A stretch of DNA of 53,038 nt from a virus: IMG/VR virus record IMGVR_UViG_3300046474_000337, positions 1 through 53,038 of that record; one strand, given 5' to 3'. Below the pieces are notes generated by a model. The model did no database searches. It saw nothing but the letters and a program-made list of their open reading frames with translations, and was not told the DNA's origin. Made by a program: the position numbers and the translations under genes. Each line of letters starts with the position of its first letter. The stretch's first letter is position 1. Positions 31,381 through 37,375 of the stretch are shown in pieces.

Positions 31381-31599
31381 ATGGCCACCGAGACCTTCGG
31401 CCACCAGCCCGTCTGGATCAACGACGGCTACTGCGGCGGCTGCGAACGCTGCGGCGACACCGAGGAGCGCGAGGTGTGCGTCCGCTGCCTGCGCATGATC
31501 CCTATGGACTCCGGTCCGTGGCGGCGGGACTCCGTGGACTGGCCGTGCACGTCGGCGGTCGTCCTCGGCCTTGTGCCGCGAGAGGAGCCGACCTCGTGA
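31381..31599 (+). CDS. Small zinc-finger-like protein
   Basis: 72 residues, ATG at 31381, two bases after the previous stop and with AAGGAGG upstream. GYCGGCERCGDTEEREVCVRC packs five cysteines with CxxC pairs, a likely zinc site, followed by a Trp-containing tail. It overlaps the next gene by four bases. Function unknown. Confidence 0.67.
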   Translation: MATETFGHQPVWINDGYCGGCERCGDTEEREVCVRCLRMIPMDSGPWRRDSVDWPCTSAVVLGLVPREEPTS

Positions 31600-31871
31600 T
31601 CGCTGAGGCCATCGACACCCTGTTCATCGTCTGCCACGCCCTCCTCCTCTGGATCGCCGCGGGCGCGTTCGTCGCCACCGCCGCCCTGTTCACGCTCGTA
31701 CTCAGCGGAGCGTGGGCCTGGCGTGCCGTCAGGAAGCGCCACGCGCCCGACTCCCGGCCGCAGCCCGTCCCGTGCGGCTCCCGCGACGCCAACGCACCCC
31801 AACGAGCCTCACAGAGGCGCACACCGCCCTCATGGGCACGACAGCCCCACGACTACGAGGACGCCGCATGA
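31596..31871 (+). CDS. Small membrane protein with basic cytoplasmic tail
   Basis: 91 residues, GTG at 31596 overlapping the previous stop. Residues about 8-44 are hydrophobic (TLFIVCHALLLWIAAGAF, VATAALFTLVLSGAWAW), long enough for one or two membrane passes. A basic Pro/Arg/Gln-rich tail follows. The tail overlaps the start of the next small membrane protein gene. Role unknown. Confidence 0.62.
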   Translation: MIAEAIDTLFIVCHALLLWIAAGAFVATAALFTLVLSGAWAWRAVRKRHAPDSRPQPVPCGSRDANAPQRASQRRTPPSWARQPHDYEDAA

Positions 31872-31975
31872 ACCTCGCCCGCATCCTCGGCGCCGCCTGC
31901 CCGCTGATCTTCCTCATCGCCGCCGTCGTCCTCGCCGTCCTCATCCGCCGCGAACGCAACCGAAAGGCCCGCTGA
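31868..31975 (+). CDS. 35-residue single-pass membrane peptide
   Basis: ATG at 31868 overlaps the previous stop by four bases, and TGA at 31973-31975 is one base before the next start. The product is one hydrophobic helix (ILGAACPLIFLIAAVVLAVL) followed by a basic end (RRERNRKAR). Tight coupling to both neighbours supports it as a real gene. Confidence 0.6.
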   Translation: MNLARILGAACPLIFLIAAVVLAVLIRRERNRKAR

Positions 31976-31976
31976 C

Positions 31977-32417
31977 ATGGGATGGTCCAGCGCTAACGAG
32001 ATCTTCAACCCCGTCGCCCGCTCCCTCATCGACGCCGGAGCCGACGACACCACCAAGCGGAAAGTCCTCGGCGACCTCATCGACCGCCTCCAAGACGGCG
32101 ACTGGGACACCGAAGACGAAAGCCTCGAAGACTTCCTCGACGACCCCGCCATCGTCCAGGCCTTCGCAGACCACAACGTCCACCTCTCCGACCGACGTTG
32201 CTGCCGCGCCGAACACGCCAAAGACCCTGCCGCGTTCCTCCTCGCCATGCGGCACGGGGACGTCGAGGAAGCCGAGATGGCGCGCGCCATCGACGCCTAC
32301 GCCCACCACCTCGCCGAACGGATCAGGTCCACGCGGGAGGAAACGCGGGGTGCGGTGCAGGCCACGAAGGTCATGGACTTCGCCGCGGACTTGATCGACC
32401 CGGAGGTGCAGCGATGA
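31977..32417 (+). CDS. Acidic helical protein, unknown
   Basis: 146 residues, ATG at 31977. Acidic helices dominate (KVLGDLIDRLQDGDWDTEDE, then LEDFLDDPAIVQAF). One CC pair occurs near residue 75, and a long C-terminal helix follows. The N-terminal half resembles small cytosolic proteins encoded near Streptomyces phage replication genes, with no assigned function. It overlaps the next gene by four bases. Confidence 0.67.
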   Translation: MGWSSANEIFNPVARSLIDAGADDTTKRKVLGDLIDRLQDGDWDTEDESLEDFLDDPAIVQAFADHNVHLSDRRCCRAEHAKDPAAFLLAMRHGDVEEAEMARAIDAYAHHLAERIRSTREETRGAVQATKVMDFAADLIDPEVQR

Positions 32418-32482
32418 CCCACCGCGACCCCGAACCCGACGACGACGACAACGGCCCCTGGTGCACCAAGGAGCAGCGATGA
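32414..32482 (+). CDS. 22-residue acidic peptide
   Basis: ATG at 32414 overlaps the previous stop (ATGA), and its own stop overlaps the next ATG at 32479. The product is MTHRDPEPDDDDNGPWCTKE plus two residues. Real translation is suggested only by the double overlap; it may serve to couple its neighbours. Confidence 0.45.
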   Translation: MTHRDPEPDDDDNGPWCTKEQR

Positions 32483-32679
32483 CGTTCCGCTACACCGACC
32501 CCGACGGCGACCGCCACATCACCGTCAGCCCCGACAACCACAAGGGCACACCCGTCGTCACGCTCACCGTCGAAGACTGCTGCGACCACGTCATCGTCCG
32601 CATCCCCGCCGACCGCGTCGAGGAACTCATCGCAGGCATCCGCGACACCGCACGCCAAGCAGCAGGAGGCCAGACGTGA
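32479..32679 (+). CDS. Small beta-rich hypothetical protein
   Basis: 66 residues, ATG at 32479 behind AAGGAGCAG; an upstream in-frame start at 32461 is less likely. It has alternating strands (FRYTDPDGDRHITVSPD, VVTLTVED), a CC pair and a C-terminal helix (VEELIAGIRDTARQAA). It overlaps the next gene by four bases. Unknown. Confidence 0.65.
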   Translation: MTFRYTDPDGDRHITVSPDNHKGTPVVTLTVEDCCDHVIVRIPADRVEELIAGIRDTARQAAGGQT

Positions 32680-32876
32680 TCGCCGCGCTCGTCGCCACCT
32701 TCACCCTCGCCGCCGGCTGGACCATCGGCTACCGCACCCGCCCCCACACCCCACCCGCACCCGGCTGCCCCTGCGCCGACGAGGCCGCGATCGCCGCCGA
32801 TTCCGCGTTCATGACGGAGCAGCGTGCCCACTTCGACGCGATCGTCGCCGGGCTCGACATGGGCGACGCCGCATGA
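32676..32876 (+). CDS. Small membrane-anchored protein
   Basis: 66 residues, GTG at 32676 overlapping the previous stop. Residues 2-17 are hydrophobic (IAALVATFTLAAGWTIGY) and could be a signal anchor. A Pro-rich piece, a CPC motif and an acidic helix follow. Its stop overlaps the next gene (ATGA). Unknown. Confidence 0.6.
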   Translation: MIAALVATFTLAAGWTIGYRTRPHTPPAPGCPCADEAAIAADSAFMTEQRAHFDAIVAGLDMGDAA

Positions 32877-33067
32877 CCGGCCCCACGTCCAGCCCGCGCG
32901 GTGAACGCGCGGGCACCCCCGGCAGCAACTGGGAGACCGCCCTCATCACCGCCGAGGTGGTCGTCGGCCTGGACGACGGCGAGTCCCCCTTCGGCTGGCG
33001 CGAGCCCGAGCCCCCGAACCGCGAGACCAGGCGCGCCATGCAGCGCGCAGCACGGAGGAAGACGTGA
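32873..33067 (+). CDS. Small soluble hypothetical protein
   Basis: 64 residues, ATG at 32873 overlapping the previous stop. It has a Ser/Gly/Pro-rich N-terminus, a central strand (NWETALITAEVVVGLDDGES) and a basic C-terminal helix (RETRRAMQRAARRKT). Overlaps the next gene by four bases. Unknown. Confidence 0.6.
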   Translation: MTGPTSSPRGERAGTPGSNWETALITAEVVVGLDDGESPFGWREPEPPNRETRRAMQRAARRKT

Positions 33068-34101
33068 CCGAACAACCCAAGACCTTCCCCAGCATCCACG
33101 GCCGTTGCCCCGCATGCCGAGGCGAAAGCCTGTTCATCGGGACGGGCGGCTGGGTCACCTGCTCCCGCCTCGAATGCCCCAACCCGAGCGCGGCCGACGA
33201 ACTGCTGCACGGCACCCACGAGGTAGCCATCCTCACCGCCCGTGTCCTCGTAGCCGAGACCGAGTTGGAACGCCTTGGTGCAGGCGAAGAACCCGGCGGG
33301 GACCCGCTCATCGAGCCCACCCCCGGTCAATGGATCTGGCAGTGGAACCGCGCCACCCTGGAGCAGCGGCTCAACGTCGTCACCGCACTTCAGCGGGACA
33401 GCGCGCGGGGCCGAGATTGCTTCTTCATGGACCACAAAAAGCGCCTCGGCGAGCAGCGTCACGCGTGGGTGGCGCTCGCCCGAGTCCGTGACGTGATCGC
33501 CGACATGGAGAACATCACCGGGGCGCGGCACTGGGCACGGATCCTGCGCACGGCGGTCGACGGCGAGCCCGTGTCGTCCGGCCCGGCAGCGACCCAAGCG
33601 ACCGAACCCGTCGACACCGAACTGACCGCCGACGAAGCCCGCGACCTGGCCGACGAACTCAGCATCGACCTCTACCGGGCGCAGGACGCCCTCGCCTTCG
33701 TCGGCGAGTGCTGCGACATCGCCGACCGGGAACAGCAGCCCATCACGACCGGCGACGTCCGCGAGTGGCTGAAGGGCGCACGATGCGGGCGGCAACTCGC
33801 AGCCGACGCCACGGCGCACCGCTACTGCATCCTCTGCGGCACCCGATTCCAACCCGGCCACACCTGCGACCCCGCCGGCCTACGCCGGGTGTACGGCAGC
33901 CTCGTCGACCGCGCCGAGCGCAGCCACGAGCGGGCCGAGCTGCTCACCGCCACCCTCCGCGAAGTCCTCAACGCGTTCACCACAGCCCGGCGAGATGACG
34001 GCGTGATCGCTGGCCACCTCCTCGAAGGCGCCATCCACCCCGACGACATGAACCGCTGGCACGCAGTCCTCAACCCGACCAAGGAGCAGCCCCATGTATG
34101 A
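33064..34101 (+). CDS. Large early zinc-binding protein, unknown (DUF6085-like)
   Basis: 345 residues, GTG at 33064 overlapping the previous stop. An N-terminal zinc-ribbon pattern, GRCPACRGESLFIGTGGWVT plus C-SRLEC, is followed by helical parts (RVRDVIADMENITGARHWAR). Around residue 255 comes a second Cys cluster (YCILCGTRF, HTC), then a helical tail. The N-terminal part is similar to what I recall of actinophage DUF6085 proteins, but I cannot confirm this. It overlaps the SNase gene by eight bases. No catalytic motif is visible. Confidence 0.7.
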   Translation: MTEQPKTFPSIHGRCPACRGESLFIGTGGWVTCSRLECPNPSAADELLHGTHEVAILTARVLVAETELERLGAGEEPGGDPLIEPTPGQWIWQWNRATLEQRLNVVTALQRDSARGRDCFFMDHKKRLGEQRHAWVALARVRDVIADMENITGARHWARILRTAVDGEPVSSGPAATQATEPVDTELTADEARDLADELSIDLYRAQDALAFVGECCDIADREQQPITTGDVREWLKGARCGRQLAADATAHRYCILCGTRFQPGHTCDPAGLRRVYGSLVDRAERSHERAELLTATLREVLNAFTTARRDDGVIAGHLLEGAIHPDDMNRWHAVLNPTKEQPHV

Positions 34102-34462
34102 GTACGCCGCCCGCCTCACCCGCATCGTCGACGCCGACACCTGGATACTCGACATCGACCTCGGCATGCACGTCTGGCAGCACGGTGTCCGCATCCGCGC
34201 CGCCGGCCTCAACGCACCCGAACTCTCCACCCCCGAAGGGCAGCAGGCGCGCGAATGGGTTGGCGCCTGGTTTGCGAAGCACGCCCCCGACTGCATCATG
34301 ACGGTGCGCACGCAGAAGGACCGGGCCGACAACTACGGCCGCCTACTGGGCACGATCTCCACGCCGGACGGGGCGTGCCTCAACACCGACATGCTCGCCG
34401 AGGGGATAGCCGTGCCGTGGCCGCGCCCGGCCACAGACGTGAAGGAGATGTCCGGTGCCTGA
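34094..34462 (+). CDS. Staphylococcal-nuclease-like (SNase) protein
   Basis: 122 residues, ATG at 34094 with AAGGAGCAG upstream, inside the end of the previous gene. SNase features are in order: RIVDADTWILDID with the metal-binding Asp, VRIRAAGLNAPELSTPEG with the catalytic Arg and Glu, and RADNYGRLLGT with the second Arg. No signal peptide is present, so it acts in the cytoplasm, unlike secreted nucleases. It could degrade host nucleic acid or process phage DNA; the biological substrate is not visible. Confidence 0.85.
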   Translation: MYEYAARLTRIVDADTWILDIDLGMHVWQHGVRIRAAGLNAPELSTPEGQQAREWVGAWFAKHAPDCIMTVRTQKDRADNYGRLLGTISTPDGACLNTDMLAEGIAVPWPRPATDVKEMSGA

Positions 34463-35003
34463 CCTGCACGGCTGGATCACTCAACAGATCAACGCCGTCG
34501 AGGAGACTGCCCGGCGCGCGCTCGACGAGTTCGTGTACTTCGACGTCGCCGACGAGCACGTGGCCGAGCACTACCAGCAGGCCGGGTCCCCGGCCGCCGT
34601 GCTGCGCCGGTGCGCCGCCGACCGGAAGATCCTCGCCATCCACACGCCCGCCGGCGGAACCTGGGACCCGTACGCCTGCGACGGCTGCGGCATCGACAGC
34701 GAGTACGGCCACGAAGTCCGGCACACCAACGACTGCGAGACGCTCCAGGCCCTGGCCGAGGGGTACGGGCTCACAGTGGAGCAGCGGGCGGAGTTGGACC
34801 GGCCCGAGCCTGAACGCCCGGCACCGTCTGGCCCCTCTCTCCTCCCCGATGGGCTCGCCGAAGCCATGTACGGGAACCTGATCGCCACGTTCATCGGCAC
34901 CCGCCCGCTGGCGCCGTCGCCGAAGGACAAGGCGATCAAGATCCTGGAGCCGGAGCTGAAGAAGACCAGCGGGTACGTGCCCATCGCAGAGGAGCAGCCG
35001 TGA
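34455..35003 (+). CDS. DUF6221-like protein
   Basis: 182 residues; the start is GTG at 34455, overlapping the SNase gene by eight bases. The block AGSPAAVLRRCAADRKILAI matches the repeated HDPARVLR-x-xAKR pattern of actinobacterial DUF6221 proteins, followed by YACDGCGIDSE (CxxC) and a C-terminal acidic half. A divergent relative is encoded at 35912-36310. The family is common in Streptomyces phages and has no known function. Overlaps the next gene by four bases. Confidence 0.7.
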   Translation: MPDLHGWITQQINAVEETARRALDEFVYFDVADEHVAEHYQQAGSPAAVLRRCAADRKILAIHTPAGGTWDPYACDGCGIDSEYGHEVRHTNDCETLQALAEGYGLTVEQRAELDRPEPERPAPSGPSLLPDGLAEAMYGNLIATFIGTRPLAPSPKDKAIKILEPELKKTSGYVPIAEEQP

Positions 35004-35290
35004 CCGACCGCCCCCTCGCACCAGGCGACATCATCCACGGCCACGCCCACGGAGCGTTCGGCCGCGACCACTACGACTGCGTCCGCATCGAAGCAGTCGG
35101 CCCCGACTGGATCGTCGCCCGTACCCCGCGTGAACCCTACGAGCGGGAGCCGAGCCCATCGTTCGCGTCCGGCCGCCGGGAACTGGAACTGTGCATCCAG
35201 GCCCGGGACCGGCGGTGCGAGCACGAGAGTGGACTGTGCCCGTTCGCGGGCGAGGAGACGCCGCTGACGACGTGGCAGCACCCGGCTTGA
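35000..35290 (+). CDS. Small hypothetical protein, last gene of the early run
   Basis: 96 residues, GTG at 35000 overlapping the previous stop. A beta-rich N-terminal half (PGDIIHGHAHGAFGRD, RIEAVGPDWIVARTP) is followed by a RELELCIQARDRRCEHESG segment with three spaced cysteines. It is closed by a perfect hairpin 20 bases downstream. Unknown function. Confidence 0.66.
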   Translation: MTDRPLAPGDIIHGHAHGAFGRDHYDCVRIEAVGPDWIVARTPREPYEREPSPSFASGRRELELCIQARDRRCEHESGLCPFAGEETPLTTWQHPA

Positions 35291-35311
35291 CGCCCGTGCC
35301 ATCTTGAACGC

Positions 35312-35341
35312 GCGCCCGCCTCACCATCCCGAGGCGGGCGC
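35312..35341 (+). terminator. Bidirectional hairpin terminator
   Basis: GCGCCCGCCTC (35312-35322) pairs perfectly with GAGGCGGGCGC (35331-35341) around ACCATCCC. It separates the converging rightward early run and a leftward gene. Confidence 0.75.
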
Positions 35342-35348
35342 CCACGCG

Positions 35349-35564
35349 TCACGGCGCCGTCCACACCTCGGGCCCGCCGCCATGCCACTCGATCAGGTCC
35401 GAGTTCGCCACATCCACCTCATCCCACCCCTCCAACCCGGCACGCTCAAGGAAGACGGTCAGGTCATGCAGCGAGTACGCGGTGCCGAGGATCTCCGCGT
35501 CCACACGCACCCGCCGGCCGCCTGTCGGGGACGGCGGGTACACGATCACTCGCTGCTCGGCCAT
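35349..35564 (-). CDS. Small leftward hypothetical protein
   Basis: 71 residues; ATG at 35564 is preferred over an in-frame upstream start because a GGAG lies just before it. The product begins MAEQRVIVYPPSPTGGRRVR and continues with a strand-helix pattern (SLHDLTVFLERAGLEGWDEV), ending WHGGGPEVW. This compact alpha/beta small protein type is recurrent in Streptomyces phages and islands. No known function. Confidence 0.68.
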   Translation of the reverse strand: MAEQRVIVYPPSPTGGRRVRVDAEILGTAYSLHDLTVFLERAGLEGWDEVDVANSDLIEWHGGGPEVWTAP

Positions 35565-35627
35565 GGCTCCAGCCTCGCGCGGGCTGGGCGGTGGCGCATG
35601 TCGGCGTAGCCTGACCGCGGACACACA

Positions 35628-35655
35628 GAAGCCCGGCCGTTCTCGGCCGGGCTTC
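35628..35655 (-). terminator. Hairpin terminator of the leftward regulator group
   Basis: GAAGCCCGGCCG (35628-35639) pairs perfectly with CGGCCGGGCTTC (35644-35655) around TTCT. It lies 12 bases beyond the 3-prime end of the leftward gene at 35667. Confidence 0.78.
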
Positions 35656-35666
35656 GTCGCGTGCGG

Positions 35667-35924
35667 CTACTCGCTTGCTGCCAGCCGCTCCCGGTACGCA
35701 GCCTCACCCTGCATCCGGTACCTGCTCACAGTCTGCTGCGACAGGTCGAGGTCCTCGGCAACCTCACTGGTGGTCAGCCCCTGCTCGACCGCAATGTATA
35801 CGCGGATCTTGAATGCGGTCTCTGCCGTGCGGGCTGCCTCGTACGACAGGCGTAGGTCTTCCCCGAGGAGCACGCGCACGTGCGGCGGCCAATCGACCCG
35901 CTTCCGCCCGGTCACGGCCGCCAC
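35667..35924 (-). CDS. Small HTH (sigma-region-4-like) protein
   Basis: 85 residues, GTG at 35924. The N-terminus is basic (GRKRVDWPPHVRVLL), followed by a long helix and a helix-turn-helix, EQGLTTSEVAEDLDLSQQTV with SRYRMQGEAA, of the sigma-region-4 or transposase-HTH type. It overlaps the gene upstream by 13 bases. Likely DNA-binding regulator, the last gene of a three-gene leftward operon whose first gene also carries an HTH. Confidence 0.68.
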   Translation of the reverse strand: MAAVTGRKRVDWPPHVRVLLGEDLRLSYEAARTAETAFKIRVYIAVEQGLTTSEVAEDLDLSQQTVSRYRMQGEAAYRERLAASE

Positions 35925-36310
35925 TCCTCGCGGTAGCCGGGCCGGTCCGCGTAGGGCAGGGCGAGGAGCTTGACGGCTCCGTGTAGCGCGAGGAGCGCGC
36001 CAGCGGACGCGAGGTCGTCAGGGTGAGCGCGTCGGTTCTCCATCGCACGCTCGTACCGTTCGACGAGCTGCCGCTTCGCTTCGATCTCCCGCAGCACCCG
36101 AGCCGGATCATGCGCAGCGATGAACGCGCCGCGCTCCGACTCCATGAAGTCCTGCGACCCGACTGCCACGAGGTCGCCCTCTCGGCGAGTGATGACGGCG
36201 TGCCCGTCGTAATGCCAGTCGGGGCCGTCTTCCTCAGCCGCAGCCGTTGCGCGCGCCGCGTCGATGTCGAGTTGGTCGCGCAGCCACTGCACAAAATCCA
36301 CGCCGCTCAC
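35912..36310 (-). CDS. DUF6221-like protein
   Basis: 132 residues, GTG at 36310 overlapping the previous leftward stop by four bases. It opens DFVQWLRDQLDIDAARA and has the family block HDPARVLREIEAKRQLVERY near residue 70, with helical ends. This matches the DUF6221 pattern more clearly than the gene at 34455. Function unknown; it sits between two HTH genes and may act with them. Confidence 0.75.
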   Translation of the reverse strand: MSGVDFVQWLRDQLDIDAARATAAAEEDGPDWHYDGHAVITRREGDLVAVGSQDFMESERGAFIAAHDPARVLREIEAKRQLVERYERAMENRRAHPDDLASAGALLALHGAVKLLALPYADRPGYREEWRP

Positions 36311-36573
36311 TCCTCCGGCTCCGGTTCCAGCTCCTCGGCGAGGATCTGCCGGACGCGCCCGAAGCTGATGCTCAACTCCTTGGCGATCTGGCGGTAGGTC
36401 ATCCCGCCGTCGCTCATTTCCTGCACAGCCTCTTTCCGCCGCCGTCTCCACTCCAGACGAGCCGCGTCCATGGCTGCGTCCAGCCGCCGCGCCCGCTCTG
36501 CGGGAGCCACATCTACGGCTACACCGGCGATGGCTTCGCGCACGCGCCGCACCTCCTCCGCCCGGTCGTCCAT
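36307..36573 (-). CDS. HTH regulator, first gene of the leftward operon
   Basis: 88 residues, ATG at 36573 with GGAGAGG upstream. A helical N-terminal half with coiled-coil look (AERARRLDAAMDAARLEWRR) leads to DGGMTYRQIAKELSISFGRV and RQILAEELE, a helix-turn-helix of the sigma-region-4 class. It is transcribed away from the tandem palindrome at 36622-36657, which lies 49 bases upstream and is a plausible binding site for it. Confidence 0.72.
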   Translation of the reverse strand: MDDRAEEVRRVREAIAGVAVDVAPAERARRLDAAMDAARLEWRRRRKEAVQEMSDGGMTYRQIAKELSISFGRVRQILAEELEPEPEE

Positions 36574-36621
36574 GTCCGTTCCTCTCCGGGGTTCGGGAGG
36601 CGGATCCTTACGTGCCGTCTT

Positions 36622-36657
36622 GTGTAGGAAGCCTACACGCGTGTAGCTTGACTACAC
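36622..36657. promoter_or_regulatory. Tandem 17-base palindromic operators between divergent operons
   Basis: GTGTAGGAAGCCTACAC (36622-36638) and GTGTAGCTTGACTACAC (36641-36657) share arms GTGTAG/CTACAC and repeat every 19 bases. They lie between the leftward HTH operon and the rightward GT2/membrane operon. On the minus strand TTGTGT and TAGGCT have promoter-like spacing. Confidence 0.75.
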
Positions 36658-36694
36658 AACGGTACGGAGGTCCGCCTCCACCGTGATCAACAAA

Positions 36695-36734
36695 GCCCCC
36701 GGTCCGGAGCTGGAACTCCACATGGACCGGGGGC
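36695..36734 (+). terminator. Leader hairpin / attenuator before the rightward operon
   Basis: GCCCCCGGTCC (36695-36705) pairs perfectly with GGACCGGGGGC (36724-36734); GGAG and CTCC form an inner helper stem. As it lies between the operator and the first gene at 36765, it may attenuate the operon. Confidence 0.6.
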
Positions 36735-36764
36735 ACCCACCTTCAACTCCACGAAGAGGCAGGC

Positions 36765-36935
36765 ATGCCCGAGCGTACCGATCAGCCCCCTGAGCAGCAC
36801 AGCCCCCGCACGTGTACCGCGTGCAGCGGCGACGGCGGACGCACCATCAACACCAGCCACGACGGCGTCACCGTCGAGACCTGGCAGTACTGCAACGGCT
36901 GCTCCGGGACCGGGACCGCCGGGGGTGGCGTCTGA
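36765..36935 (+). CDS. Small DnaJ-type zinc-finger protein
   Basis: 56 residues, ATG at 36765 with GAGGCAGG upstream. It carries CTACSGDGGRT and CNGCSGTGT, two CxxCxGxG repeats like those of the DnaJ zinc domain, about 25 residues apart. Such mini zinc proteins occur in Streptomyces plasmid and phage operons. Its stop shares a base with the next ATG. It is the first gene of the membrane/GT2 operon; its partner is unknown. Confidence 0.7.
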   Translation: MPERTDQPPEQHSPRTCTACSGDGGRTINTSHDGVTVETWQYCNGCSGTGTAGGGV

Positions 36936-37132
36936 TGCCGGACACCTTCGGCGGCGAATGGCACCGCCCCCGCGACAGCAAGCACCGGGATCGCCAGCGC
37001 GGCCACTCGCAGCGCCAGCTCCAGGACCGCGCCTCGTACGACAACGAGCCGCAGACCGGATGCGGCGCCCTGTTCCTGCTGCTCCTCACCGTCCTCGCCG
37101 CCGCGGCGGCGCTCCTCGGCCTGGCGCTCTGA
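36935..37132 (+). CDS. Small tail-anchored membrane protein
   Basis: 65 residues, ATG at 36935 sharing its A with the previous TGA. Residues 1-42 are highly polar and basic (WHRPRDSKHRDRQRGHSQRQ); residues 45-64 are hydrophobic (ALFLLLLTVLAAAAALLGLA). That is a C-terminal anchor with a cytoplasmic basic domain. A perfect hairpin follows, yet the next membrane gene starts 72 bases on in the same direction. Confidence 0.66.
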   Translation: MPDTFGGEWHRPRDSKHRDRQRGHSQRQLQDRASYDNEPQTGCGALFLLLLTVLAAAAALLGLAL

Positions 37133-37145
37133 CCCACCACAGACC

Positions 37146-37178
37146 GGCCGGGCCCCGACTCCCCTGCGGGGCCCGGCC
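37146..37178 (+). terminator. Hairpin within the operon
   Basis: GGCCGGGCCCCG (37146-37157) pairs perfectly with CGGGGCCCGGCC (37167-37178) around ACTCCCCTG. It may set expression of the two small genes apart from the GT2 gene downstream. Confidence 0.7.
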
Positions 37179-37204
37179 CCTTCAACCCGAACAGGAAGAC
37201 CCAC

Positions 37205-37375
37205 GTGTCTGACAACGCACAGCTCGCCAGAACCGGAACCGCCGGCGCCCTCGTCATCGGCACCACCGTCATCACCGGATGGTGGCTGATCGGCGTAGCC
37301 GTCGGCATAGTCGCCATCGGCGCACTCTGCATCCGCTTCGGCTTCCGCCGCGGCAGGACAGCAGGCGAGCAGTGA
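37205..37375 (+). CDS. Small two-pass-type membrane protein upstream of GT2
   Basis: 56 residues, GTG at 37205 with AGGAAG upstream. After a short polar start, residues about 12-46 are hydrophobic (GALVIGTTVITGWWLIG, VAVGIVAIGALCI), then a basic end (RFGFRRGRTAGEQ). Its stop overlaps the glycosyltransferase start (GTGA), so the two are translationally coupled and may associate in the membrane. No family recognised. Confidence 0.68.
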   Translation: MSDNAQLARTGTAGALVIGTTVITGWWLIGVAVGIVAIGALCIRFGFRRGRTAGEQ

